DNA of 36,264 bases from Nocardioides sp. Soil805 (GTDB lineage: Bacteria; Actinomycetota; Actinomycetes; Propionibacteriales; Nocardioidaceae): positions 1 through 36,264 of the forward strand of contig NZ_LMSU01000008.1 in NCBI RefSeq assembly GCF_001429625.1. Direction: 5' to 3'. Positions 26,081 to 33,437 of this stretch are shown one piece after another. The stretch's first letter is position 1. Each line of letters begins with the position of its first letter. The notes beneath the pieces are model-generated. The model was not told where the DNA came from, ran no database searches, and saw only the letters and a list, made by a program, of their open reading frames with translations. Both the position numbers and the translations under genes were made by a program.

Positions 26081-26203
26081 TCTCTCTCCTCGCGAGACGG
26101 ACTCGGACGGTCCGGGGCGCGCGAGGGGTGACGGGGGAGCACGGCGTACGCCGGGTGGGCGCAGCGTCGTACCTGCCGTCAGCCGTCCCGCGCGGCGTCG
26201 GAC

Positions 26204-26226
26204 CACCACACCCGACGGGTGTGGTG
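26204..26226 (-). promoter_or_regulatory. Hairpin directly after the cobalamin riboswitch (expression platform candidate)
   Basis: A 10-bp perfect stem (26204-26213 with 26217-26226) with a three-base loop starts two bases after the riboswitch 3' end. No T tract follows on the - strand, so it is either a weak terminator or a structure that competes with the P1 stem. It lies about 125 bases before the nrdA start. Confidence 0.55.
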
Positions 26227-26227
26227 C

Positions 26228-26423
26228 GCTGGCAGGTCTTCGGACTCGCGGGCGCGCCTCCCGGCTCTCGCCGGTCGACCCCTACCGGCCGTCGCTTCCC
26301 AGGTCGATCGCTCGACCCAGTGCGTGTGACGGCTGTCGTTCCCACTCACCGCTGCGGGGCAGTCCCGGACTTCCACCGGGTTCCCTCTTGCCTCGCGACG
26401 CCTGGATGGCGCCGCGAACCAGC
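26228..26423 (-). promoter_or_regulatory. Cobalamin (adenosylcobalamin) riboswitch in the nrdA leader
   Basis: Read on the - strand, the conserved elements appear in order: AGAGGGAACCCGGTG, then AAGTCCGGGACTGCCCCGC, CGGTGAGTGGGAACG, CACTGGG, CTGGGAAGCGACGG, GCCGGTAGGG, GAGAGCCGGGAGGCG, and the B12 box GAGTCCGAAGACCTGCC. The 5' GCTGG (26423-26419) can pair with the 3' CCAGC (26232-26228) as P1. This is a complete cobalamin aptamer. In Streptomyces a B12 riboswitch is known to repress the class Ia nrdABS operon when the B12-dependent class II enzyme can work. The same logic is expected here: B12 lowers nrdAB expression. Confidence 0.95.
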
Positions 26424-26431
26424 TGCGTCGA

Positions 26432-26478
26432 CCACCATATGTAGGGCCGCTGAAGAAGTGGGGGACCACATCTTGTGT
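26432..26478 (-). promoter_or_regulatory. Pair of NrdR-box-like sites and nrdA promoter region
   Basis: Two 16-base sites on the - strand match the NrdR box consensus acaCwAtATaTwGtgt: ACACAAGATGTGGTCC (26478-26463) and GCCCTACATATGGTGG (26447-26432). Their central AT pairs are 31 bp apart, three helical turns, as known for NrdR tetramer sites. The second overlaps a likely -10 (TACATA, 26443-26438). The riboswitch begins only nine bases further on, so transcription should start at about 26430. NrdR represses class I operons when dATP is plentiful. Binding is inferred from sequence and spacing. Confidence 0.75.
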
Positions 26479-26591
26479 CGGCGTGTTGGGCGTCGTGGAG
26501 CCGCGCGACCATGGTCGTAGTACCACCGGACGATGGCAGACGCGACCCGGGGCGCCTGAGGGTGGAGGTCACACCGACCAAGGAGATCCTC

Positions 26592-26987
26592 ATGTTGAAG
26601 CTCACCACCACCCTCGCCGCGGCCGCGCTGCTCGCCACCGCCGGCCCTGCCCTCACCGCGCCCGGCGCCTTCGCCTCGGGAGGGAGCGACGACGAGACGA
26701 TCCGCACCGGCTCGTGCAGCGCCGGCGCCTCCTGGAAGATCAAGGCCAAGCCCGACGACGGCCGCCTCGAGGTCGAGGCCGAGATCGACAGCAACCGCGT
26801 CGGCCAGACCTGGACGTGGGTGCTCAAGCACAACGGCAGCGTGTCCGCCCGGGGTGCCTCGCGCACGGCGGGACGCAGCGGCTCCTTCGACGTCGAGCGC
26901 AGGACGGTCGACGCCGCCGGGACGGACAGCTTCCGCTTCCGCGCCACCCACGACGGCGCCGTCTGCGTGGCGAGGCTCAGCCTCTGA
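26592..26987 (+). CDS. Small secreted protein of unknown function
   Basis: Encodes 131 residues from ATG 26592, with AAGGAG (26580-26585) six bases before it. Residues 1 to about 28 form a Sec signal peptide (basic MLK, hydrophobic TLAAAALLATAGPAL, and an AFA-S type cleavage region). The mature part is about 100 residues, polar, beta-rich in prediction, with two cysteines (in RTGSCSAG and GAVCVARL) that could form a disulfide. I do not recognise the family. It is divergent from nrdA and ends 21 bp before the histidine kinase gene, which has its own leaderless-type -10. Relation to the kinase is possible but unproven. Confidence 0.85.
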   Translation: MLKLTTTLAAAALLATAGPALTAPGAFASGGSDDETIRTGSCSAGASWKIKAKPDDGRLEVEAEIDSNRVGQTWTWVLKHNGSVSARGASRTAGRSGSFDVERRTVDAAGTDSFRFRATHDGAVCVARLSL

Positions 26988-26996
26988 GGTGCTGGG

Positions 26997-27002
26997 CATA
27001 CT
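26997..27002 (+). promoter_or_regulatory. -10 element for a leaderless histidine kinase transcript
   Basis: CATACT lies six bases before the ATG at 27009, the same geometry as other leaderless starts in this window. There is no ribosome-binding site between them. The match to the TAnnnT consensus is imperfect. Confidence 0.35.
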
Positions 27003-27008
27003 CAGCCC

Positions 27009-28289
27009 ATGACCGCTCGCCCGACGCTGCGGAGCCCGGTGACCGTCTTCCTGGTCGTCGGGCTCCTGGCGCTGGCGGCGATCGTCGTCGGCGCCCGCGT
27101 GCTGGCCTCCCGGGCCGCGCACGAGGAGGCGCTGTCGGACGCGCGCGCGACCACCCGCCTGCTCGCCCGGTCGGTCGCCGAGCCGGCGATCCCGCCCGGC
27201 TTGGCCGAGGGCCGGCCCGGGGCGGTGGACCGCTTCGACCGGGTCGCCACCGACCGGCTGCTGGTGGGCGACGTGCGCCGCATCAAGATCTGGTCGGCCG
27301 ACGGCACGATCGTCTACTCCGACGACGTCCGCCTGATCGGGGAGCGCTTCGCCCTCGACGAGGAGGAGCTGGACATCCTGGCCCACAGCGGCTCGGACGC
27401 CGAGGTGTCGTCGCTGGCCGAGCCGGAGAACCGCTACGAGCGCGGCGGTCCGGCGCTGGTCGAGGTCTACACCCAGGTGGTGACCCCGGAGGGGGAGCCG
27501 CTGCTGTTCGAGGCGTACTTCACCCTCGCCCGCATCGAGGCGCGCCAGTCCGAGGTGATCGCGCCCTTCCAGCGGATCACCCTCGGGGCCCTGGCCCTGC
27601 TCGTGGCCGTCGCCACCGCGCTGCTCCTGCTGCTCACGCGCCGGGTGACGAGGGCCGCGGCGGAGCGCGAGCGGCTGCTGCGCGGCGCGGCCACGGCCTC
27701 GGAGGCCGAGCGCAGGCGCATCGCGCGGGACCTGCACGACGGCGTGGTGCAGGAGCTGGCCGGCTCGGCCTTCGCCCTCTCGGCGCTGGCGCGGGACCAG
27801 ACCGGGCCGACGCGTACGACGCTCCTGGATGCCGCCTCGTCGCTGCGCGGCTCCCTGCGCTCGCTGCGGTCGCTGCTGGTGGAGATCCACCCGCCCGACC
27901 TCAACGCCGCCACCCTGCCGGCGGCGCTGGAGGACCTGTGCGCGCCGGTGTCGGCGTCGGGGGTCGCGGTGGACCTGCGGGTCGGCGACCTCGGGGACGT
28001 CGGCGTACCCGATGCGGCGCTGGTGTGGCGGGTCGCGCAGGAGGCGGTGCGCAACACGCTGCGGCACGCCCGTGCGACGTCCCTGACCGTCGACCTGCGG
28101 GCGCAGGGGCGCTCGCTCGTGCTGACGGTGGAGGACGACGGGGTCGGGTTCGACCCCGGGGCGGTGGACGCCACGGCACACTACGGACTGCGGGGGCTGG
28201 AGAGCCTCGTGCGCGACCGCGGGGGAGTGCTCACGATCCGCTCGGCCCCGGGCGCCGGGACGACCACACGACTGGAGACGCGGGCATGA
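27009..28289 (+). CDS. NarL-type sensor histidine kinase (HisKA_3)
   Basis: Encodes 426 residues. TM1 is at about 10-30 and TM2 at about 192-210, enclosing an extracytoplasmic sensor of about 155 residues with PAS/Cache-like strands (RRIKIWSADGTIVYSDD). A short linker leads to the HisKA_3 dimerisation domain with phosphoacceptor His243 in RRRIARDLHDGVVQEL. The ATP-binding domain has the N box (VAQEAVRNTLRHA) and the G box (DDGVGFDPG). The signal is unknown. It overlaps the response regulator gene by four bases (ATGA), so the two form a coupled pair. Confidence 0.94.
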   Translation: MTARPTLRSPVTVFLVVGLLALAAIVVGARVLASRAAHEEALSDARATTRLLARSVAEPAIPPGLAEGRPGAVDRFDRVATDRLLVGDVRRIKIWSADGTIVYSDDVRLIGERFALDEEELDILAHSGSDAEVSSLAEPENRYERGGPALVEVYTQVVTPEGEPLLFEAYFTLARIEARQSEVIAPFQRITLGALALLVAVATALLLLLTRRVTRAAAERERLLRGAATASEAERRRIARDLHDGVVQELAGSAFALSALARDQTGPTRTTLLDAASSLRGSLRSLRSLLVEIHPPDLNAATLPAALEDLCAPVSASGVAVDLRVGDLGDVGVPDAALVWRVAQEAVRNTLRHARATSLTVDLRAQGRSLVLTVEDDGVGFDPGAVDATAHYGLRGLESLVRDRGGVLTIRSAPGAGTTTRLETRA

Positions 28290-28909
28290 CGATCAGGGTG
28301 CTGCTCGTCGACGACCACGCCGTCCTGCGCAGCGGCCTCGAGCAGCTGCTCGCCGGCGAGCCCGACATCGAGGTGGTGGGCACGGCCGCCGACGGGGCGC
28401 AGGCGCTGGAGGAGGTACGCCGTACGTCCCCCGACGTCGTCCTGATGGACCTGCAGATGCCGGGGACGGACGGGGTGAGCGCGACCCGGCGGATCGTGGC
28501 CGAGGGCGGTCCGGACGTACTGGTGCTCACGTCGTTCTCGGACGCCGACCGGATCGTGGCGGCGCTGGACGCGGGGGCGGTGGGCTACCTGCTCAAGGAC
28601 GCCGACCCCGAGGACGTCATCGAGGGGGTGCGGGCCGTCAGTCGCGGGGAGTCGCCGCTGCACCCGCGCGCGGCCCGGCAGCTGCTCACTGCCCGGCAGG
28701 CGTCCCCGACCGAGGTCGACCTCACGCCGCGGGAGAGCGAGGTGCTGGTGCTGGTCCGGCAGGGGTTGGCCAACAAGCAGATCGCCAGACGGCTCGGCAT
28801 CTCCGAGCGCACGGTCAAGGCGCACCTCACGTCGGTCTTCGCGAGCATCGGCGTGGCCGACCGGACCCAGGCGGCGCTGTGGGCGGAGCGTCGGGGGCTG
28901 GGGGACTGA
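28286..28909 (+). CDS. NarL/LuxR-family response regulator
   Basis: Encodes 207 residues from ATG 28286, overlapping the kinase stop. The receiver domain (1 to about 120) has acidic residues Asp9-Asp10 (LLVDDH), phosphoacceptor Asp55 (VVLMDLQMPG), the switch Thr in VLTSFSD and the conserved Lys in LLKDADPE. The DNA-binding domain is a LuxR-type helix-turn-helix: LTPRESEVLVLV, then GLANKQIARRLGISERTVKAHL. It is the partner of the adjacent kinase. Target genes are unknown; neighbouring genes are the first candidates. Confidence 0.95.
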   Translation: MTIRVLLVDDHAVLRSGLEQLLAGEPDIEVVGTAADGAQALEEVRRTSPDVVLMDLQMPGTDGVSATRRIVAEGGPDVLVLTSFSDADRIVAALDAGAVGYLLKDADPEDVIEGVRAVSRGESPLHPRAARQLLTARQASPTEVDLTPRESEVLVLVRQGLANKQIARRLGISERTVKAHLTSVFASIGVADRTQAALWAERRGLGD

Positions 28910-28935
28910 CCCCACACCCAGGGGTGTCCTGCCCC

Positions 28936-28963
28936 TTGACCTGCCCGATCCGTCGGGTACGTT
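28936..28963 (+). promoter_or_regulatory. Promoter of the DUF3072 gene, leaderless geometry
   Basis: TTGACC (28936-28941) and TACGTT (28958-28963) are separated by 16 bp, and the ATG lies six bases after the -10. This is the best complete sigma-70-type promoter in the window. It predicts a transcript that begins at or next to the start codon. Confidence 0.65.
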
Positions 28964-28969
28964 CGCAGT

Positions 28970-29227
28970 ATGACTGATTCGAACATGCATTCGGACGATC
29001 CCGTTGTCGAGCCCACCGGCGAGACCTTGGGCGGGCCGCAGAGCAACACGACCGAGAAGGACCCCGCGGAGTGGGCCACGGGCGACGAGCCCATGACCGG
29101 CGCCCAGCGCAGCTACCTCGACACGCTCGCCCGCGAGGCCGGCGAGGAGATCTCCGCCGACCTGACCAAGGCGGAGGCCTCGGAGCACATCGACCGGCTG
29201 CAGGAGAAGAGCGGTCGGGCCTCCTGA
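28970..29227 (+). CDS. DUF3072 domain protein
   Basis: Encodes 85 residues. The C-terminal half holds the DUF3072 signature: DEPMTGAQRSYLDTLAREAGEE, then LTKAEASEHIDRLQEKSGR. The first 35 residues are polar and probably disordered. It is soluble, acidic and cytoplasmic. No function is established for the family; the domain resembles a small helical SAP-like or DNA/protein-binding module (weak inference). The gene is monocistronic, with a clear promoter and a strong terminator after it. Confidence 0.92.
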   Translation: MTDSNMHSDDPVVEPTGETLGGPQSNTTEKDPAEWATGDEPMTGAQRSYLDTLAREAGEEISADLTKAEASEHIDRLQEKSGRAS

Positions 29228-29290
29228 TCTGCCCTCCCGGCGTCTAGGTTGGACTCACGCAGACCAGCCGCCCCGCTGGAGTTGGCGCGC

Positions 29291-29323
29291 CAGGCCCGCC
29301 TCGTCGTCGACGAGGCGGGCCTG
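29291..29323 (+). terminator. Rho-independent terminator after the DUF3072 gene
   Basis: A near-perfect palindrome forms a 14- to 16-bp GC-rich stem (29291-29306 with 29308-29323) with a minimal loop, followed by TTGCTGT. It begins 63 bases after the stop codon. The same structure could also serve the opposite strand. Confidence 0.8.
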
Positions 29324-29374
29324 TTGCTGTCAGGTGTGTCCGAGGCACTTCTGACACACAAGGCATCAGTCTCA

Positions 29375-29423
29375 GTGTCAAACCGCCGCCTGTCGGCGCC
29401 TGCTGTCTACCGGACATGCCGAG
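29375..29423 (+). repeat. Intergenic repeat, copy A
   Basis: This segment shares a 17-base identical core, CGCCGCCTGTCGGCGCC (29384-29400), with copy B at 35261-35277, plus flanking matches: GxGTCA before, then GCT, CTACCGG and GCCGAG after. The core contains a small hairpin (CGCCG/CGGCG). It lies between the DUF3072 terminator and the SulP stop codon, so at a 3'-to-3' junction. Confidence 0.7.
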
Positions 29424-29456
29424 GTGCGCGTGTTGCCCCCACCAAGTCGATCGACG

Positions 29457-31340
29457 TCATGGGGATCGCTCGTCTGGAGCGATAGGTGTGTCACCGTCCT
29501 GGTTCGAGTTCGGGTTTGGGCCCAGCTTGTGCGGGGCGGGGCCGGGGTGGCGGGCCGCGATGTGCTCCTCATGGTCGGGCTCAAGGGGTTCGTCCTGGAA
29601 CGGTGTCCCGTCGTGGGCCGGCAGGTCGACGAGGTCGTGCATCCGGCGCGCCTGCCGGACACCCTGGGAGATGCTGTGCCACAGATGGTCCTCGCCGAGG
29701 TCGGCGAGCAACCCCGAGCGTCGCAACGCCCCGCGCACCGGCCACATCACGCGGACGAGGTAGAGGTCGACGTCCCGGTGACGCAGCGCCGTCAACATGT
29801 CCGCCAGGGCGTCGGCGCTCGTGGTGTCCATCTGGTTGGTCGCCTCGACGTCGAGCACGAGGGCACGGGTGCCGGGTGCGGCATCGACCAGCGCAAGGAC
29901 GCTGTCGAGGACCGGCGCCGCGGTGACCCAGAAGATCGGAACGTCGACCCGAAGCACGAGGACGCCGGGGTACGTCGAGCGCTCCTCGTGGTTGCGGATG
30001 CTGCCCCAGGCCGCCTTCTCGTGGGGCACCTTGCCCATCACCTCGACCTCGACCCGGCTGGAGCGGAAGACCAGGCCCAACACCGACCCGGCGACGGCAA
30101 GTAGCAGACCGTAGAGGGGGCCAAGCGCGAGCACGCCGGCCGCCGCCACGACCGCGGCGACGATGTCGTTGCGGCGCACCAGGGCGTACCGGCGCAGCGC
30201 GGGGAAGTCCATCAGCTTCCACACCGCGTTGACCACGATCGCGCTCAGCACCGCCCGAGGGAGCACAGAGAGGGCGGGCGCGATGGCCACGATGACGACC
30301 AGGGCCAGTACAGCGGCGACCAGGCCGGCCACCTGGGACCGCCCGCGAGCGTCGCTGACAGCCGCCGTCTTCGACAGGCTGCCGGCCACGCCGAGCCCCC
30401 CGAACAGCCCACTGGCGACGTTGGCCGCACCCGAGGCGACCAGCTCCTGGTCGGCGTCGATCCGGTAGTCGCCCCGGCCGGCGAAGAGCCGGGCGGCGCT
30501 CAGCCCTTCCGCGAGGCCAACGAGCGCCAGCGCCGCGCCGGCGGTGAGCAGCTGAACCAGGTCCCCCGTGGCGACGGCGGGAATGCCCGGCGTCGGGACC
30601 CCGCGCGGGACATCTCCGACGACCTCGACACCGCGCGCCTGCAGGTCCAGCGCCGCCGACGAGGCCAGGCTGCCGATCAGCACAAGGAGCCCCCAAGGGA
30701 ACGCGGCCACGAGCCAGGCGCCTCCGAAGAGCGCCACGAGTGCCGCGGCCGACACGGCCACGGTCACGAGGTCCGCCTCCCCTTGGGTGAGGCTCGAACC
30801 CAGGGCACCCACGCGTTCGACCACGAGGCCCTCGGGGCTCGGCACCCCGAGCAGGTGGGGAAGCTCGTTGAGGATGACCAGGATGGTCAGGCCGAGGACG
30901 AATCCGGTCACGATCGGCTTGGACAGGAACTCCGCCATCCAGCCGACCCGGGCGAAGCCGGCCGCGACGAGCACCAGTCCCGACCCGAGGGCCAGCGCGG
31001 CGGTGTACGACGCCGCCTGCGCCGTGCTGGCGACCCCGAAGGTGGCCAGGAGCGATCCGGAGAGCACCGACACGGTCGAGACCGGCCCCACGACGAGCTG
31101 GCGCGACGAGCCGAAGACGGCGTACGCCACCAGGGCCACCGGCACCGCGTAAAGGCCGACCTGCACCGGTGCGCCTGCGATCGAGGCGTAGCCGAGGGCC
31201 TGAGGCACAGCGAGCGCCGCCACCACGGCGCCGGCGACAAGGTCCCCGCGCAGCCACGTCACCTGGTAGCGCGGCAACCAGGTAACCATCGGGATCCGGC
31301 GCCAGCGCTGTGTCGTGACGGCCCCTGTGCTGTCTCTCAT
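29457..31340 (-). CDS. SulP-family anion transporter with STAS domain
   Basis: Encodes 627 residues from ATG 31340. The N-terminal 30 to about 430 residues form the SulP membrane domain, with family segments AVPQALGYASIAGAPVQVGLYA, FGSSRQLVVGPVSTVSVLSG and GLFGGLGVAGSLSKTAAVSDARGRSQVAG. The region from about 450 to 560 is a cytoplasmic STAS domain (GVLVLRVDVPIFW, then LVLDVEATNQMDTTSADAL). A polar tail follows. SulP proteins carry sulfate, bicarbonate or dicarboxylates; the substrate here is not identifiable and there is no fused carbonic anhydrase. It is transcribed alone on the - strand. Confidence 0.94.
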   Translation of the reverse strand: MRDSTGAVTTQRWRRIPMVTWLPRYQVTWLRGDLVAGAVVAALAVPQALGYASIAGAPVQVGLYAVPVALVAYAVFGSSRQLVVGPVSTVSVLSGSLLATFGVASTAQAASYTAALALGSGLVLVAAGFARVGWMAEFLSKPIVTGFVLGLTILVILNELPHLLGVPSPEGLVVERVGALGSSLTQGEADLVTVAVSAAALVALFGGAWLVAAFPWGLLVLIGSLASSAALDLQARGVEVVGDVPRGVPTPGIPAVATGDLVQLLTAGAALALVGLAEGLSAARLFAGRGDYRIDADQELVASGAANVASGLFGGLGVAGSLSKTAAVSDARGRSQVAGLVAAVLALVVIVAIAPALSVLPRAVLSAIVVNAVWKLMDFPALRRYALVRRNDIVAAVVAAAGVLALGPLYGLLLAVAGSVLGLVFRSSRVEVEVMGKVPHEKAAWGSIRNHEERSTYPGVLVLRVDVPIFWVTAAPVLDSVLALVDAAPGTRALVLDVEATNQMDTTSADALADMLTALRHRDVDLYLVRVMWPVRGALRRSGLLADLGEDHLWHSISQGVRQARRMHDLVDLPAHDGTPFQDEPLEPDHEEHIAARHPGPAPHKLGPNPNSNQDGDTPIAPDERSP

Positions 31341-31598
31341 CCAGCTACACCCTGTCCGCCGGCGTCTGGTCCGCCCACGGCTCGCGCACCGGCCCCGGTA
31401 AGGCTATCGGCGTACACCGTTCCGTGGCTCGCCTGCGACGGTCCAAGTGCGGAAGCGCTTGCCGCCGCCTTCTGGCGCACGGCTCATGGGGCGGTCTCGT
31501 ACGACCAGTTGAGTTCGCTCGCCACCGATATCGATCGGCAGGCATGCCAAGGCGACCGCTGGTTCGTCTGCTGCTCCTTCGGGCCTCATGATGGCGTC

Positions 31599-32312
31599 GT
31601 GAGCAAGTTCCTGGACCATGATGCGGCCTTGCTGGTCATGGCCGACAAGATGGCCGAGATCAAGCCACGGCTTCGGGGGTGGCTCCACGCGGGGTCGCTA
31701 CCGCTCGTGGTGACTGCTGGAATCGTCTTGATCATGCTGTCCCCCTCGACCGGCACCAAGGTCGGATCGGGTGTCTTTGTCGCGTCCGCGCTGCTGACGT
31801 TCGGCATCTCGGCGATCTACCATCTCGGCACGTGGCGGCCTGCCATCTGGGCGCTGCTGCGCCGGCTCGATCACTCGAACATCTTCATTCTGATCGCCGG
31901 CACGTATACGGCATTCGCGATGTCGTTGCTGGACGGCAACGCACGCGTCTGGCTGCTCGGCGGCATCTGGGGCGGCGCCCTTCTCGGAGTGCTCTTCCGA
32001 GTCTTCTGGACCAGCGCCCCACGATGGCTCTACACGCCGATCTACATCGGTCTCGGATGGTTTGCTGTCTTCTTCATCCCCGACTTCATCAGTGGCGCCC
32101 ATCGAATGAGCACTCCTGTAGCGATCGCGACCTTGACCCTCGTCGTGACAGGAGGGCTGCTCTACACCCTCGGTGGCGTGGTGTACGGCCTCAAGAAGCC
32201 GAACCCGAATCCCGAGTGGTTCGGCTTCCATGAGGTGTTCCACTTCTTCACGATCCTGGCCTTCATCGCGCACTACGTCGGCGTTTCCTTGGCGACCTAC
32301 GCCCTGCGCTGA
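31599..32312 (+). CDS. Hemolysin III / PAQR-family membrane protein
   Basis: Encodes 237 residues from GTG 31599; ATG 31638 (224 residues) is an alternative and neither has a clear ribosome-binding site. Seven TM helices are predicted. PAQR zinc-site motifs are present: SAIYHLGTW, LRRLDHSNIFILIAGTYTAF, and FGFHEVFHFFTILAFIAHY. The cytoplasmic start EIKPRLRGWLHAG is typical. In other organisms the family includes membrane hydrolases and receptors; the bacterial role is unclear and haemolysis should not be assumed. The reading frame stays open, with coding-like codon use, back to about 31400, so the start may be further upstream or another small coding segment may be fused. The 258 bases between SulP and this start hold no other clear gene. 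Confidence 0.88.
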   Translation: MSKFLDHDAALLVMADKMAEIKPRLRGWLHAGSLPLVVTAGIVLIMLSPSTGTKVGSGVFVASALLTFGISAIYHLGTWRPAIWALLRRLDHSNIFILIAGTYTAFAMSLLDGNARVWLLGGIWGGALLGVLFRVFWTSAPRWLYTPIYIGLGWFAVFFIPDFISGAHRMSTPVAIATLTLVVTGGLLYTLGGVVYGLKKPNPNPEWFGFHEVFHFFTILAFIAHYVGVSLATYALR

Positions 32313-32398
32313 TCGAGTCTCGACCCGAGCTTCTCCAGGAGTCTCAAGGTCCCTCGTTCCATCGGGACGTGAGCGGTGCATCGAGCCGTGTCGAGCGC

Positions 32399-33319
32399 TC
32401 ACTCCACGTGGGACATGCCGAGTTGGTCGGGCGGAGCGCGCACCGCGTCCGGCGCCATGTCGAAGTTCTGCTCGTCTGTGGCGGGCGCCCGGTCTGGGAC
32501 GGACTCCTCCCGCGCAGGTTCGCGATCTGGGATGCCTGCCCGAGGCACGGCGGGGTCGGCGGCGTGGGCGGCCGCCTCGAAGTAGCGCAGCAGTTCCACC
32601 GGGAACGGCAGCACGAGGGTCGAGTTCCTCTCAGCCGCCACCTCGACCATCGTCTGCATCAGGCGCAACTGCAGGGCACCCGGCGTCGCCGTCATCGCCG
32701 CCGCGGCTTGCGAGAGCTTCTTGGACGCCTGGTACTCACCGTCGGCCGTGATGACCCGGGAGCGACGCTCCCGCTCGGCCTCCGCCTGCCGCGACATCGA
32801 CCGCTTCATCGCTTCGGGCAGCGCTACGTCCTTGATCTCCACGCGGTCGATCTCGATACCCCACGGGACGGCGGGACTGTCCAGCATCACCTCGAGGCCC
32901 TGATTGAGGCGCTCGCGGTCGGACAGCAGGTCGTCGAGCTCGCTCTTGCCGATGATCGATCGCAGCGAGGTCTGCGCCACCTGCGAGATCGCGTACTGGT
33001 AGTCCTGTACCTCGACGACCGCACGCACGGGGTCCATCACTCGGAAGTAGACGACCGCGTCCACCCGCACGGTCACGTTGTCGCGGGTGATGCCGTCCTG
33101 GGCGGGGACCGGCATGGTCACGACCTGCATGTTGACCCGCCTCATCCGGTCCGCGAAAGGGATCAGCATGGTCGGGCCGGGCCGCCGGACCTCTGGCTGG
33201 GCGCGCCCCAGCCGAAACACCACGCCACGCTCGATCTGTTTGACCACTCGAACGCTGGCCGACAGCCCCACGACGATGAAGACGAGCAGTGTCGCGAGTA
33301 CGAAGAGCAGGACGTCCAT
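32399..33319 (-). CDS. Slipin/stomatin-like SPFH (band 7) protein
   Basis: Encodes 306 residues. One N-terminal TM helix (about 2-20) is followed by the SPFH domain: RVVKQIERGVVFRLGR, PGPTMLIPFADRMRRVNMQ, and the DNVTVRVDAVVYFRVMDP strand typical of slipins. A helical segment with the R-rich MKRSMSRQAEAERERRSRVI leads to a disordered acidic tail (about 245-306). Slipins form membrane oligomers that organise proteins or lipids. The common NfeD partner gene is absent on either side. It is convergent with the PAQR gene and follows the hydrolase-like gene on the same strand (118-bp gap). Confidence 0.94.
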   Translation of the reverse strand: MDVLLFVLATLLVFIVVGLSASVRVVKQIERGVVFRLGRAQPEVRRPGPTMLIPFADRMRRVNMQVVTMPVPAQDGITRDNVTVRVDAVVYFRVMDPVRAVVEVQDYQYAISQVAQTSLRSIIGKSELDDLLSDRERLNQGLEVMLDSPAVPWGIEIDRVEIKDVALPEAMKRSMSRQAEAERERRSRVITADGEYQASKKLSQAAAAMTATPGALQLRLMQTMVEVAAERNSTLVLPFPVELLRYFEAAAHAADPAVPRAGIPDREPAREESVPDRAPATDEQNFDMAPDAVRAPPDQLGMSHVE

Positions 33320-33437
33320 GACGACCCTCCAGGGATGAGTACCGCCTCGTCCTCCAGCCTACGTCGCCCCAGCGATCACGATCCGCCTCACTCACAAGCC
33401 CCGGCTGTCAGCGACCAAGGATGGGCGAAGACTCGAA

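Noticed and set aside
28914..28927. ACACCC/GGGTGT hairpin after the response regulator as a terminator
   Set aside because: Six-base arms with almost no loop and no T tract, overlapping the next promoter; too weak to call.
31404..31688. Possible 94-residue - strand gene between SulP and PAQR
   Set aside because: No ribosome-binding site or family likeness, and it overlaps the PAQR start; the + strand frame has better codon use.
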